Shown here: positions 46,492 through 59,348 of the stretch, piece after piece | How positions within the stretch are numbered: position 1 is the first letter of the stretch | How the letters are laid out: the number at the start of each line of letters is the position of its first letter | Source of the DNA: Acanthaster planci | Lineage: Eukaryota; Echinodermata; Asteroidea; Valvatida; Acanthasteridae | Reading direction: 5' to 3' | NCBI RefSeq assembly: GCF_001949145.1 | Contig: NW_019091426.1 | Span: forward strand, 927,827-991,826 | DNA length: 64,000 nt | The notes under the pieces: generated by a model | What the model saw: the letters and a program-made list of their open reading frames with translations, nothing else | The model's database searches: none | What the model was told of the DNA's origin: nothing | Program-made: the position numbers and the translations under genes

Positions 46492-49400
46492 ATGGAAGCC
46501 AAACTTTTGGCACTTACACTCGGCCTAGTTCTCAGCTCTTTTGTCTGTGTATCGGCGCAGAAGTATTTCCAACCAGGCAAACCGTGCTACAGAACAGATT
46601 TGGAGAAAAAGGAGAAGGGAGTAAGGTAATGCGCTTGTTTTTTTCCTAACGTCATTAGACATGAAATTCAATATTTGATATGTATAATTTCTGTTCTAAT
46701 CTAATGTTGTTTCTTGAATTGTCCTGATTAATTAAAGTTAAGCAAGCAACATCGAGAAAGAAACATCATTAGAATATAACACTTACAATGTGCTCACAAA
46801 TATTAAATTATCACAAAAGTATTTTTCTAAAGGCAAAAAAGTAAAACTTTTTTTGACACATGCTGCGGATAATGTGATATAGATTTGAAAGGACACGGAA
46901 GATGTTAAGATTTCAAGATAAGTTTAAAAGATTTAAGCAAATTTTCATAAAATAGTAATTGCATTAAAACATGACTAGGTTTTAAGTTTGGTTTATTGTT
47001 TTTTACAATTATATTTGTGTTCATTATTACGTTTTGCAGTCAGGCCGTCAGGGGTAGAGGGTCTTGATTATGCTCAACTATTTTGTGGTAACATATATTT
47101 TCGAAATTTTTAAAAAATAGAGACACAGGTGGAAGAATGTGAATATTATAAAATTGCATTCCCGTGCAGTACTTATCCAAGGCCCCACTGGGATGTCAAG
47201 TTGTCAGATCTACCCAAACAGTGGGACTGGCGCAACATCAGTGGGGTGAACTATGCCAGTACAACACGAAACCAACACATACCACAGTACTGTGGAAGCT
47301 GCTGGTCCATGGGCACAACTAGCTCAATAGCTGGTGAGTACCAGCTGTGAGTCGTTAGATCAATTTGAGTGCTTTTGTTGATCTTTTTAGCACCTCATAC
47401 CTGAAAATGCTAAGTTTAGAATGATTACTCTGTACAGCATATTTTCTGGAATCATTTGACTCGTCCTGCTCTGATGAGTAATTGAGTATTAAATGAGATA
47501 TAAGCCGTGAGTACATGTACCACAGGGGACTGTGTAGTTCTTTTGTAGCTGCTGGATCTTGAGGTGTCAGACCACTAGGATCAGACAAGTTGCTGAGTGT
47601 GGGTCAAAAGGTGAGAAATGAGTAGTGAGGACTTCACATGGTCACAGATTGAGCGTTCAAGATTGCAAAGTTTGAGCTGGATAGCAATGTTTGAAATGCC
47701 AACATCTTTCTCTAGAAATTGTTGTCATTGGGAGTGCTTCATGCCAGGGAGCTTTTTCATGGAGGTGCTGTGTGAATGAATGTGATTAAGGTTAACACGG
47801 AGAGACAACAGGTTACCAGCCAAAACTACTACAGTGATGTATGCATTGCCTATGATTGGTTCCCAGCTACCTATCATTTGGCTCAGCTTCTGAAGTTGCT
47901 ATATATTTTTATTTTCTGGGTCAAAGTTGGTCCTTTACATGTACATATTTATATGTCAAAGCCAGCATCAAAAGCCCACAAAGAGACGACTCCTGAGATT
48001 ATATTTGAACATAATTCTCACTTTGAATTTTTTTACTTTAGATCGCATCAACATTCTGCGCAAAAATGCCTGGCCCTCCGCCTACCTGTCCCCTCAGAAC
48101 GTCATCGATTGTGGCGAAGCTGGGAGTTGTGAAGGAGGAAGTCCACTGGGAGTGTATGGCTACGCCCACAAGAAGGGAATCCCAGATGAGACGTGCAATA
48201 ACTACCAGGCTAAAGATCAGAGTAAGTAACAGGTTTTGTTTAGTCCTGAAGATTAACAAAGAAATCGACCAAGGCGTGATTTGAACCTATGACGTCTGGA
48301 ACACCATACTGGAGTTCTGCTAATGGAAGTTCCAAGCCATGTGGTGGTGGTTCCTCCCATTTGTTACAACTTTGCTGAGTAGCGCTAGTCAGAAGGCATA
48401 AAATTTGAAACAAGGGATCCCTCTCCAAACATGTGATGCAACCTAGGGAGTGGTGAATAGGGATCACGTCAGGAGGATGTGGCTTTTTGAACACATTATC
48501 AAACAAACCAAATAAGGAAACTACATATATATCGCTTTTGTGTTTGGAGTTTCCAAGTTGAAGTTGAAGAGGTCTGTTGAGCCTAAAGCAAAGGGTCTAC
48601 AACCAGTCAATTGTTTGGTTGGGGAATACTCTCAAAGTCCTCTGTGCTATTGGAGAGTTTCCTTGGTTTTAAAAGAAGATCTGCCAGGATGGGACCTTTT
48701 TGTGCTAGATCTGATGTCTGTAGAATCAGCAGTGTTCAGTACTACGTGGGTAGTTCCACCTCTGGTTTAAGATGATAATCTCTTAATTAGGCTTTAATAA
48801 TTGGGCTTTAACTGGTAATTGGATGTATACACAAATCTGGTCCGATATATTAATTCCCATCCAGCTTTTTGTTATCACAGCCTGTGAGACGGCTTGTTAA
48901 GCGCCTACAATCAGAGCAGTATCCAGCCTAATGGCTGCAATCGTTATACAGCAGTCATGATTCTTTCTGATGCTCCCAAGTTGGAAGGTCAGGTTTCTAA
49001 GCGTGATGCAACCTTATTCCTTCCTTTCCTTTGTGGATAGAATGTACACCTTTCAATGAGTGTGGAACCTGCTCTACCTTCGGGGATTGCTTTTCATATC
49101 CGGAGAAGAATTACACCCGTTGGATGGTGGGTGATTATGGGCGAATCTCTGGCCGCGAGATGATGATGAAGGAAATATACAAAAATGGGCCAATCAGGTA
49201 GATGTAATTTATCAGCTAACAATTTTAAATATTCCACCCTTGAGGGAAAAAATTGAAGTTGAAAGCAAGGCAGATTACGAAAAGCATTAACTTCACTGGC
49301 AGTGCAAGATTTGAAAAGCTTGTCCTCTGTGGCAAACTTGGATGTGAGGACTTTAGATAAGTTGGTTGTGAAATGTTGTAGAAAATTGGATCCAGATGAA

Positions 49401-50429
49401 GAAGTTCTTGATAGATGACAGAATTATGGGAGCTACAAGACTGAGGGAAGAGGGCTAAACAACTGAAGTTTTCTAATTTTTTTTTATTCCTAGTTGTGGA
49501 ATTGAAGCTACACCTGAACTCGAACAGTTCCGAGGAGGCAAGGTCTACACTCAGTACATACCACAACCAGAGGTACCTTTTTTAATTACGTTTTCATAGT
49601 TTGGATACAGGCATCGACCTACAAATTCTTTGAAGGAAATCACGTCTGTTTTTTGTTCGTAACTTTGCAGACGTGCCAAAGTGATGTTTTCTTTTTCTAT
49701 TTTTTTTTTTGCTGTAGATCAATCATGCTATCGCCGTAGCTGGTTGGGGAGTGGATGAGAACGGCGTTGAGTACTGGGTGGTCCGCAACTCCTGGGGCCA
49801 ACCCTGGGTAAGACTTTGTTTGGTTTATTTCAGTCTGAGCAAGCAAAAATAATGTTCGCTTTTGGAAACTTCCTGTTGCTCTGAGCCATTTACCACTGAG
49901 TTCAAAATGACCCTCAGCACTTGGACACCGTGAGTTTGAAACATCCCTCAGTCTTCCCAAATCCTCCCCTGAACACTCCTTGTACTTCCGAAAAACATCA
50001 AGCCCCATGTGAATTGATAATGGTTGGGTTTAGAAGTGTCTGCAGAAATGCCAGAATTCTCAAAAAAAAAAAAAAAAAAACCACTTGCGATGGATGTTGA
50101 GGGATGTAGGAGAGGTAGGGTTTGGTGTGCAGATATTGGCTTGTCTTGTCGGGTAAAGCATTTATGTTATCGGAATCTTAACAAAAGTGTTGAATAACTC
50201 TGTGTATTGAGTGTCAAAAAATGCCCAGCTACTTCCTTCTCTTGTATTTGTTCATTCATGTTTTTTTGTTTCTTTCATTGTTTTTGTTTTAAACTGATTT
50301 TTTTTCTTTCTGTAGGGTGAGAATGGTTGGTACCGCACTGTTACAAGCACATACAAGAACGGCTCGGGAGGCCAGTACAATCTTGGAATAGAAAACAGCT
50401 GTTCCTATGGCGACGTGATCGGAGTGTAA
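46492..50429 (+). CDS. CTSZ: Cathepsin Z (cathepsin X), lysosomal cysteine carboxypeptidase (317 aa, 7 exons)
   Basis: Papain-family (C1A) protease that removes single carboxy-terminal residues. Exons: 46492-46620, 47129-47333, 48042-48221, 49041-49197, 49494-49572, 49718-49807, 50316-50429; phases close. A signal peptide ([18 protein letters not shown]) covers about residues 3-22. The very short propeptide is typical of this member. [13 protein letters not shown] holds catalytic Cys101 and the HIP-containing insertion that defines cathepsin X; His253 ([11 protein letters not shown]) and Asn274 (VRNSWG) complete the site. DYGRISGRE and the ending CSYGD also match. The exon 1/2 junction is ambiguous: GGA/GTAAGG at 46620 with acceptor at 47128 keeps frame, as would an acceptor at 47122 (two extra residues). 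The alternative donor at 46625 breaks the frame. AATAAA at 51658-51663 is a plausible poly(A) signal. Confidence 0.95.
47808..47880 (+). repeat. Dispersed repeat, copy 1
   Basis: CAGGTTACCAGCCAAAACTA and GCCTATGATTGGTTCCCAGC recur at 63090-63155 as CAGGTTACCAGCCAAAATGT and GCCTATGACTGGTTAACAGC, same orientation. Family unknown. In cathepsin Z intron 2. Confidence 0.6.
48247..48345 (-). repeat. SINE-B copy in cathepsin Z intron 3
   Basis: On the minus strand: CCAGTATGGTGTTCCAGACG, then CATAGGTTCAAATCACGCC (B box), then GATTTCTTTGTTAATCTTC, matching 43995-44095 block by block. Confidence 0.6.
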
Positions 50430-52830
50430 TTCAAGGCACCTTCAAGGAAATATTTTTCTACTCCATGAGGAAATAGTGTGAAAAAGAATTTCAGTACATA
50501 ATGACATGTTGTATATTGGCAGGCTCCTTGAAGAAGATTTTTGTTTTTTTTATTTGCTTTTCTGTTTTTTCAGTGTGCTCGAAAGTAATGTAGCTTAGAA
50601 TAGTTGATGCATTTACAAAGTAGCCAATCTAATAAGCTCATTTAGTGGTAAGGTTATGGCTATGTCACTAGAGCTAGGTCCCAGTCTCCAACACAAGGGC
50701 ACATGCTAATAGTAGACATAGCCACAGCCCTGATACAAAGAAAATTCCCTCTAGAAGTTATTGTTGTGACTTAATATATTCTCCTATGGTAAGTGGCAGC
50801 AGCCTCCGAACAGATGCTTCCATTGGCACAAGTGTAATTCCTAGCCATTACCTATCCTTCCGAGTGCATTACATGAGCTGGCTCTCCCTGCTAGACTCAG
50901 ACTGGCTCCCAGTCTCCCAGTGTGATGGTCAGAATATTAAGGAATGATTGGGTACCAGCTGGTTTCCCTTTCATTGTCAATTGTATGTAGTTGCCAAGGG
51001 CAGAGTTATTTGTGCAGGTAACTTATATTGTGGCAAATGGTTCTCAACTGACCTTGCTAAGCAACACAAAGTTGTTAAGCTATAATTCCTGCTTAGCCAA
51101 CTCCTCCAACTTTGGCCCTGGTATTCTCACTCATACTCAGATTTACTTTATTCTCAAAACTGAGCAATGCTACAGCCCTTTCGTGGCCCTCAGTTGCAAA
51201 CTAAATGCTCTTAACTCCTTTGATTTTATTCACAAGGTCCACACGCAACTTTCCGAACTTTTGATCAAAACTTCTTTTGCAAAAACAGTATTTTAATATT
51301 TTAGTGTGTAGTTCAGAATTCAACAAAGAAATAGTTGACTACATTATCAGAGTATTACCTTGCCACATGGCTTCCTAAAGCATCGAAATAAGCATTCAGA
51401 GCTTTGTTCTAGTCTTCATAATTTTTAATTTTTTGAACTCATCAGGTCGAGGTTATGTTATGGCTGAATATGTTTATATCTGCAACCTTTCCTTTTCCCA
51501 TTTGAGAACTTAATCTAATTACAACTCAGGCAGTTTGTGTGAATTTTTGGGAGCTCTCTTGGAGTCTCTTGATGGAGCAATTTGAGTGCACATTGCTCTA
51601 TCATTAGTTCTTTTTAAAGTTTTGGTAAATTGTTGTAACCAAAAATAATTTTAATCTAATAAATGCTGGAAATTGCACGTTTACTACCAATGGAAATTTT
51701 GCAGTTAATGATTTGAATAATAAAAGGAACTTCAAGTGTCAAAGACAACCCGGGTGCTCTTGTGAGATGATGATCTCCATGTTTCTAAATCTTTAATGCT
51801 GAAAAATATTTCCACGCATTGCTACAACTGTCAGTAGGCACAATCCAGTGGTTCTTTTGTAAATTTACAGTGCTTGTTTTACCAATATTCAGGCAATTAT
51901 AAAACTTGTACTCTCCCGCATGTCCTGAGTGCAGAGCTGCACATGAGAATTCGATTGCGAGATGATTGTCTCAGTTGTCGGAACGGCACCAGCCGGATAA
52001 TGTCAGTGAACATGGACAATTAGTACTCAATAGTTGCATGCTGCACTGCACACCTAATCGTCGGCCATTTCGATTTCAACTGAAGTTGGCACTACTCAAC
52101 ATCTCTGCCTGAATGTTCTAAAATTATTTTCAATCAAATCCAGGGTAATTGGGAGCCCAGGAAATGCGGAAATTCTGTTTTCCTTCCTCCATGGTTGAAA
52201 CAACTTGCAAGCAGAAGACTTTGTGATGTGTAAAAAAGCTTACGGGGCGTTGTTTACCGTTCATGTAGGTGTTACCGCCTACCGTTTTCTCTTAATGAAG
52301 GAGCTTGTCTTTAATTTTCCGCTCCGGCTTAAAGAGCAATGACAGTTTAACAAATTTGATGTTTTGCGGATTGTACTCGCGGCTTCCGTAGCCGCACGAT
52401 CTACACGTTCATTTGGTTAGTTGGTTGCATAAGATCAATACATATACTGGTACATAACCCTTAGTACGGTCCTGTGCTGTACGTGTACTTGACACTCCTA
52501 CAATTACAAAAAAGCTGTCGTTTCATTGTTTGCGGCATGACGTGACATTTTCTTCTGTTACTGGAGCGGACTGGCGTGACTAGTGAGAGAGTTATATACC
52601 TTTCCTTCCTGGTTCACCTTCATACACAGGCACTGACGTCAGTTGTTCCCATTCCTGATTGGCAAATGTCGCCTGCTCTGGCTGCCAATGGCATCCGTTT
52701 AGCGTTCAGTAATTTTGTACATGTCGTAGCTCCCGTAGCGGTGTCTAGAGCCAGTGTTACCAGCGTCCGGTGTCGTTCTTCCTGGTCTATTCTATCTGCG
52801 TTGAGTCCGTCATTTCATCAGTTGAATCCC
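50430..52830. other. Cathepsin Z 3' UTR and MsrA upstream region
   Basis: The cathepsin Z 3' UTR probably runs to the AATAAA at 51658-51663. The MsrA promoter side contains a perfect CRE palindrome TGACGTCA at 52634-52641. From 52576 to 52830 the MsrA frame is open, so the protein could be amino-terminally extended (see MsrA). No other exon supported. Confidence 0.45.
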
Positions 52831-55800
52831 ATGGGCGGAGGATCATCTACAGAAGAGGTAAAAAGAAAAGAAATTTATTTACTTCTTGGGGAAGTATTTC
52901 ATCATATACATGACATGACTGGATGACATTTTATTTTGTTCTTCGTTGGTCAGTGAGTTGTAAAATGCAAGAAAATTTCGGTTAAGGAGTAAATCATGAT
53001 AATGTTTTCATGGTTATGGTTTTATTTTAGAGATAATTGGCTAGATTTTTTTCAGACCGGTCTCAAAGGGTTCACGCATAGGGTGTCAAGTGGTGTTGGC
53101 GTAATGGAACTCTTTCCATTCATGGAGGTTAGGAAAGGATGTCCCATTTGATCATATACAGTCGCAAAAGGCACAATATCTAATTTGTGCAGACAAGCGG
53201 AAATGATGAAATGTTGCGTGACAAACCATGCAAACATTGTTAAAAATGTTGGTGCACTTATTTTTATTATTTTTAAAAGTTATTTTCACCATTTTTAAAC
53301 TTTTTTGTCTCAGAGTGGTGGGGGATGAGGTTCAACCCCAACCCACCCCCTGGATCCATGTCTGCATGGTTGAAACTGTTATGTTGTTTTCAGGTTTTAT
53401 AGCTCCATAATCAGATTTTAATTGTTGGCAAGTGTTATAAAAGAATGCAGTGGCTGTTGTTGTGAAGTTTGGACAGGTTTTTTGTCCACTTTCTTGCACA
53501 ATTTGGGTGCATTGGAAACAGGAACCAGTCAACAACGAATGGATTGAGATTGGACTTTTTTCGTCTTAAAAAATGCTCCAGGGATGTGAATCTACCAGAT
53601 AAGAAGAGAAAATGTGTATTCATATACAAAGTAAACATGGGGTTTTGATTGAGAAAGTGAAGAAAAGAAAAGAAGAAAAAATTGAAAAGAAAATCCCCTG
53701 ACGAGTGGATTCGATCTATGACGCTGGGATTTTAGACCAGTGTGTGTACCAATTGACTCTAGAGCCATTGCACTGTCTCAACAGTAGAGGAAAATCAAAA
53801 CCTGACATAGATTGGCTGTGCTAATTATGCTTCGCCCATTGTGATGAACTGTTGATTTTTGAAGGCGCGCTGCGATTACCATAACAAGAGCCACTTCGTT
53901 AGTAGAAAATGAGCATTAACGATTTTGACCCTGTTGACTGGATTCCAGCAGGGAAGAGTTCCGTACACGGACATCACCCATTTTCCCTACACGTCAGGAA
54001 GTGATGACATGTTTTATAAGTTAAATTTAGCAGGGATAATATTAAAGCATTTACTTAGAAAATACATGAAATTTTTCAGATCAATGTCCTAGCTTTGTGC
54101 ATAGGGTGTCAAGTGATGTCTAGATGTGGAACTCTTTCCCAGAATCTTTGAGCAGTAGCTTCCGGTCCTGAGTACATCATGATGTTAGGGCTGGAGTTAA
54201 ACAAACTCCCGAGCAATAGTTTGGTCTGCAGCCCATGAAACCATCTATTCATTTGGCATGTTAGCACAAAGATTGTCATTGGTTGCTACTCGTGGCATGT
54301 ATCATGGATCTACTGATTAGATGAGAGATTTTCCTATTGGTTACTTCTAGTCAGTTCAGTTTTTGTTGTTTCCTCCCAGCTACCACGTTCCAACATGCCG
54401 CGTAAGGAGCCAGACATGCCGACAGAGAAGGCTACCTTTGCCTTGAGCTGATTTTGGTTCCCCGAGGCGCAGTTTGGCTGCGCCAAGGGGGTCATCCGTA
54501 CCAGGGTTGGGTACACAGGTGGGACCAAAAAGTCCCCAACCTACCACAGCCTGTAAGTATCTGAGTAAACCAACAGTTTTTTGGGGAAAAAAATGTTAGA
54601 TTTGATCAGGATTTCAGTTTCCCATGTCATACAACATGTACATGTACGTTAGCTTGGGAAATGCAGTTCTAATGCTCAGTGGAACTTAGGTAGTGTTAGA
54701 CATGGAGTTTCCAAAATCTGAAAATCTGGAACTCTCGATACAGTGTTTTGGAGCCCCCAAACTGATAACAGTGGAAATGAATGAAACCTCAAACAGAGCA
54801 GAAGAAATACCAAGGATCACGTTTTTTCACTCGTGGAAAGTTTGGCGAGTTTTTTCTGCTGTTATTCATTCAAATTGGTTTATTAATAATCATGCCTCGC
54901 AGCGTCAGCTGAATTGAACATGATTTACAAAGTTTAAAACATCACAAACTATAAACTATTAAACATTAAAAAAAAAAAAAAAAGGAACGAAAAACCAAAT
55001 TACAGAGAAAACATCTTATATAGACACAAATAAACCGTTCATGGTTAAAAATGCAAATTTTTTTCTGTATGCAAACTTAAATCTGGAATTTTTCAAAGTA
55101 TGACTAAAGTGACCTTTCACCTTTTTCTTATCACTAATAGAAGCATATACGTGTATTTCACAAGCTCCAGAGCTTATAAGTATTTCTTAATTTACTAGAT
55201 CAAGGTAGAACCATCGGAGAATCAGACACAAAAATTCTACATGTCAAGACATGTTTTGGCTGAATTAATCATTTTCGTTGCTGGGCACAGTGTTGATTGA
55301 TTTGAAATTGATTGCGTTTGATTCAGTGTAAAATGAAATTGCCCAGATCGAGATTTTGAGTTGTGCATGCACTTTTCTTGACACAGTGGTGATCACACGG
55401 AAACTATTCAAATTGAGTTTGACCCGAAGCAGACCAGCTACGAAACCCTTCTCACCATCTTCTGGAACAGCCACAACAGTACAGCGTGCACCAGCCGCCA
55501 GTACATGTCGGCCATCTTCTACCACGGGGACGACCAGAAGCGGCTAGCCGAGAAGACCAAGGAGGAGCATCAGAAGAAAGTCACCCGCCAAATCCAGACT
55601 CGCATCAAGTTTGCCGAAACCTTTTACGACGCGGAGGAGTAAGTCGTGGTATTTCCATGTCGTATCTGTTATAAATTTTATGAAGAAGGTTCATGTTGTG
55701 AAGCTGTCATCGAGTGTAGCTGCCAAGAGAGATATAGTTTCCTCAAAAAGAGAAAAAAAAATTGGCCATCCAAAATTGGCCAGCAGGACTGCAACTACAC

Positions 55801-56723
55801 GTATGTCTATTACTAGCATGTGCCCATGTGTTTGCAACCCAGCTCTGAACAGCACATTCCACATTTTTATTCAGAGCTGTTTAATACCTTCAACAGATTC
55901 CAAAAGTCTTTAGCAAGAATCATGTCAGGTTTTAGAACTCAGTACCAGTTTCAGCCAGACATGTTGAACAATGAATGAGGCAATCAAATTGGCTATTCAT
56001 ATTTTTAGGGTGTCAATCAAGAAATCGTCATTGTCTAGGTGATGCATGTAAGTGGCATCAGTTAACATGAATCCTGCACTACATAAACCCAAGGCAGCTT
56101 GATTGTTCCCTGCAAGCAAGTTTCTGATACATGTATGCTTTCTTTGAGATTTTTATGTCACGTTGCACCTTTGTTCATCAGTGGTCAAATAAGGTTGAAC
56201 ATAGGCTGTGCAGTGAGCCAGTTTGGTTTTCCAACTGAGCATACCCAAAACAAAGAAGGCCCCGGGTCATTCAGGAACAGCAGGGGTTTGCCCTATCAGT
56301 GAGGCCAAATTCTGACTCGTTAGAGTGCTTTGCTCTCGAATGGCCTGGCCATTTTGAAATACCAAATTGGCTAATTTTAGTCAACTTTAAGGATAGAGCA
56401 ACAGGTTGAATGTTGACAGTGCTGAAAGCAATGGAGAAGCGTAATGTCCTAATGGACAGGGTTAATGGACAGTCTGGTTTGCTGATAACTCTCTGCACAG
56501 CTACCACCAGAAGTACATGTTGCGCCACCACCAGGGCCTGCTGAAGAGCCTGAACCTGAGCTCCAAGGAGATGATCACCTCGCACGCGGCCGCCCGCCTC
56601 AATGGCTACCTGGGAGGCTTCGGCATGCTCAAGAACCTGGAGCTGGAGATTGAAGAGCTGGGACTGAATGAGGAACAGAAGGAGTACGTCCGCAAGAAGG
56701 TCAGGATGGGAGGTCACAATTAG
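52831..56723 (+). CDS. MSRA: Methionine sulfoxide reductase A with in-frame TGA (selenocysteine) (224 aa, 4 exons)
   Basis: Reduces methionine-S-sulfoxide. Exons: 52831-52857, 54380-54552, 55387-55638, 56501-56723; phases close. The active site reads ATFALS-TGA-FWFPEAQFG: TGA at 54449-54451 (residue 33) replaces the catalytic Cys of the GCFWGxE motif, and the conserved frame continues through GVIRTRVGYTGG, SPTYHSLGDHTE, FWNSHNS, SRQYMSAIFYH, AEDYHQKYML to a normal TAG. I therefore read TGA as selenocysteine; a SECIS-like hairpin lies at 58568-58636. A simple ORF finder stops at this codon. Start choice: MGGGSSTEE at 52831 fits an N-myristoylation signal (MGxxxS). An in-frame ATG at 52666 would add a 55-residue leader rich in Arg/Ser/Ala with no Asp or Glu, like a mitochondrial presequence. 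Vertebrate MSRA uses a comparable choice between a mitochondrial leader and an MGNSAS-type start. No carboxy-terminal resolving cysteines are seen. Confidence 0.9.
53695..53785 (-). repeat. SINE-B copy, diverged, in MsrA intron 1
   Basis: Reverse complement shows GACTGGT-like D arm remnants, then CAGCGTCATAGATCGAATCC (B box) and CACTCGTCAGGGGATTTTC. Same layout as 48247-48345, lower identity. Confidence 0.5.
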
Positions 56724-58750
56724 GGAGAAATATGGTTGCAGAAGTGGGATAGCACAGAGAGGTCGCCAGGGACTATGTGAACAGAGGTGGACTGTTTTAA
56801 TGTGACTTTTAGCATTTTCACCCAAACATTTACCTCTGAAGTATTAGGTAATGAACAGTTTTGTAGTAGAAATGAAAATCAGTTAATCCTTCAAATATTA
56901 ATTGGAAACTTTTGTAATTTTTTCCAGATTCCTTGCCTGTCATGAAAGTTGTAACATGGAATGTGAATCCCTCTATTAACGTGTACTTCAAAAACGGCAC
57001 TGGTTGTTGGATAAATATCCATTGACTTTGGCAGGCCCATCTCAATGTTGATTTAACTTGGTTTGAAACTACCGTTTTCTGACCTCAGAAATTGCAACAG
57101 TTTGATTTGATGTGGGAAACTGGGTCACAGTCTAGATCAGGACTTACAACCTAAACTCTTCGCAGAACAAAGCAAAATAAGGCCACCCTTGTTGATAGGC
57201 AAGAATTGTTTAAAGACCAGAAAGATTTAGCTGTGGGAAGTCCGTGACATTTCACTGCTTAGCCCTTACCCCCTAGATTCTTGCTCTAGGGAGCATACTG
57301 AACCCAACAAACTTCAACAGATACATGTATGTACTTTTCCATGTACTTGCACATGCAGGTCACTGTTCCAAACCTGATTAACTCCAACAGAATGAGCCCA
57401 GTGGAGTTTGAGTGATATGGTATGGATGGTTGTATGCAGTATAGGATGACTTGCACTGAATAGTACCAAACCTGACAAAATCAAGCATACATGTAGTCCA
57501 ACAATTGGTACAGCAAGCCAGAGACACTGCGCACAACTCACACAGAATCCAACACCATCACCCTGGGCCTTTGATACCAAGTCTAACAAAATTCAACAAT
57601 TGGTTAATCAAGTATGGTACCAAACCTGCCAAAACCTAGCAAAACGTGCTGTAGGAGTTTGATGGATACCGGGCAGTTAGGGTTAGAAGTACTTCTGCTT
57701 CCCTTTGAAATCTTGCTGATGCTGTATATTGGCTTACATCTGAAAAATTCAAAACATGTACCTGTGTGTATTTATTTCTCTGCATGAAAGCATTGTCATT
57801 ATTCTAAATTGTAATTATATCATGGTAGTACATCCTATTTGAAAAAGGGCTCCATTTGGAGAACTTTGTAAGAATAGTGCTTTTATTGGTCTTTTTCTCT
57901 GCCATTTCAGCATTGTAGTTGGCTACATGTACACTATGGAAGTCCTTGTAGGATAAAGGCTTTGATCATATCTTAGAGCTAGGGTTTGTAGCTCTATGAT
58001 AATATCAAGGCCTCAAAAAGCCGAGGTCGTTTCTTGCATTTGTTTTGTATATGAGATACGACCTTGTTGCACTGACGTGACGATATCTGCAGTATTCACC
58101 GTAAGCCAGAGCCCCTTACAGCCAGAACCTGAAGACCATGAAGGGGCTTCGCCGTGAAGTAATTTGAGCAAATGCTGATTTCTCATCAAACATATACAGC
58201 AATTACTCGCAAGTATTGCAGGGTTCTGTTTGTGTAGATTACAGTAAAATGTTTTTCTCTGTCTGCATTTTCCTTTAATAATAAATTTTTGGCATGCAGT
58301 TTTAAAGTCACTGGGAAAGGGGTAGGAACTTCTTACAAAAGCACGTCTGTATTTTGCGATTATTCCTACCCCCCAAAAAATGCACACTAGCATTGGCCTT
58401 GTGCCTTCGAGGTCAGTAACACCTGTGCCAACCACTGTTTGCAACTTACACGTAGGTAGTTTAAAATTGACTATCGTTCTCCTTGTGTATTATTTGGATA
58501 TTAATCAGAATTCGCCCATTTGAAACACCTCATTTTGCTGTGAATGCACTTGTATCTTTGATCACCTCCACTTTCCATGACGTCCGTTGGCCCACTCGAG
58601 ACTTTCTTGAAGCCCACAGACTGATATTACAAGTGGTGGATTCAAACCACCTGCATTCACAGGTCAAAATGGTTTCTGTTGGGAGTATGTGTTTCACAGG
58701 ATTATATTTGTAATAAATGTGAAGAATAAATTATCGAAAGTTTCTGGTTT
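56724..58750 (+). other. MsrA 3' UTR (inferred)
   Basis: No exon is seen after the TAG at 56721-56723. Two AATAAA signals (58712-58717 and 58725-58730) close a probable 2-kb 3' UTR that carries the SECIS-like hairpin. Long 3' UTRs with distal SECIS elements are known in animal selenoprotein genes. Confidence 0.5.
58568..58636 (+). promoter_or_regulatory. SECIS-like element in the MsrA 3' UTR
   Basis: Helix I: CCACTT (58568-58573) pairs with AAGTGG (58631-58636), extended by two more pairs after a T-T mismatch. Internal loop, then the quartet ATGA (58577-58580) opposite TGAT (58622-58625). Helix II: GTCCGTTGGC (58582-58591) pairs with GCCCACAGAC (58612-58621) with two mismatches in ten. The apical loop opens with CC at 58592-58593, 12 nt after the quartet, where the AA (or CC, as in SelM and SelO) of eukaryotic SECIS elements sits. 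Found by eye; folding not computed. Confidence 0.6.
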
Positions 58751-59348
58751 TCGAGTGATTCAATCTTTCAAATATTGGCAATTTTTTTTTTTTCGTTAAA
58801 TGTACCATTTCAGAGCAAGTTTGATAAAAATTGCGAAATTAGTGAGGCAAGTCTTGCAGAAAGGTAAATATTACTTTTGAGGGAGAAAAGTTTTCTAACA
58901 AAATCTTTTCAATAGAATCTCGAAGGGAAACTTACCTGATATAGAATAGAGATGCAGTGCACACTTTAAAGGAGATGATGAACCACATGTATTCGTTGTA
59001 TGTTTACTAATACATCGTGTTTTTAAGATCTGAAGAGCTGAGTTCCACAAAGAAGAAATCCAATGGGACGCCGAGGGTTCAGTTGAAACAATATCATTTT
59101 ATAATGAAATCAACTGCAAGAAATATACATTTGTAAAACTCTTCTGAATGCTGTGTTTTATAATCCTCAATTTGATGTCAACTTCCAACACAGATAATTC
59201 CATCCAAAAGTAAATACTTTCTAAAAGAAACAACCTGAAGCTAATACACCTTTCCCTATTATAACAGCCTGGTCATTACAAACTGTGGTTTACAAACAAC
59301 TGGGTTCTCCTAATCATTTGTACATGTAGCATTGAGAAATATGGCCGT

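Noticed and set aside
46492-46625. Cathepsin Z exon 1 ending at 46625 (AAG/GTAATG donor)
   Set aside because: It leaves phase 2 and, with either nearby acceptor, runs into a stop or out of the conserved frame; the donor at 46621 (GTAAGG) keeps frame.
54449-54451. TGA as a disabling stop (MsrA pseudogene)
   Set aside because: All other exons, splice sites and the downstream frame are intact, the codon falls exactly on the catalytic residue, and a SECIS-like hairpin is present in the 3' UTR.
56931-57020. First SECIS candidate around ATGA at 56939
   Set aside because: No complementary strand with a TGA quartet at the proper distance; helix II does not pair. The 58568-58636 structure is much better.
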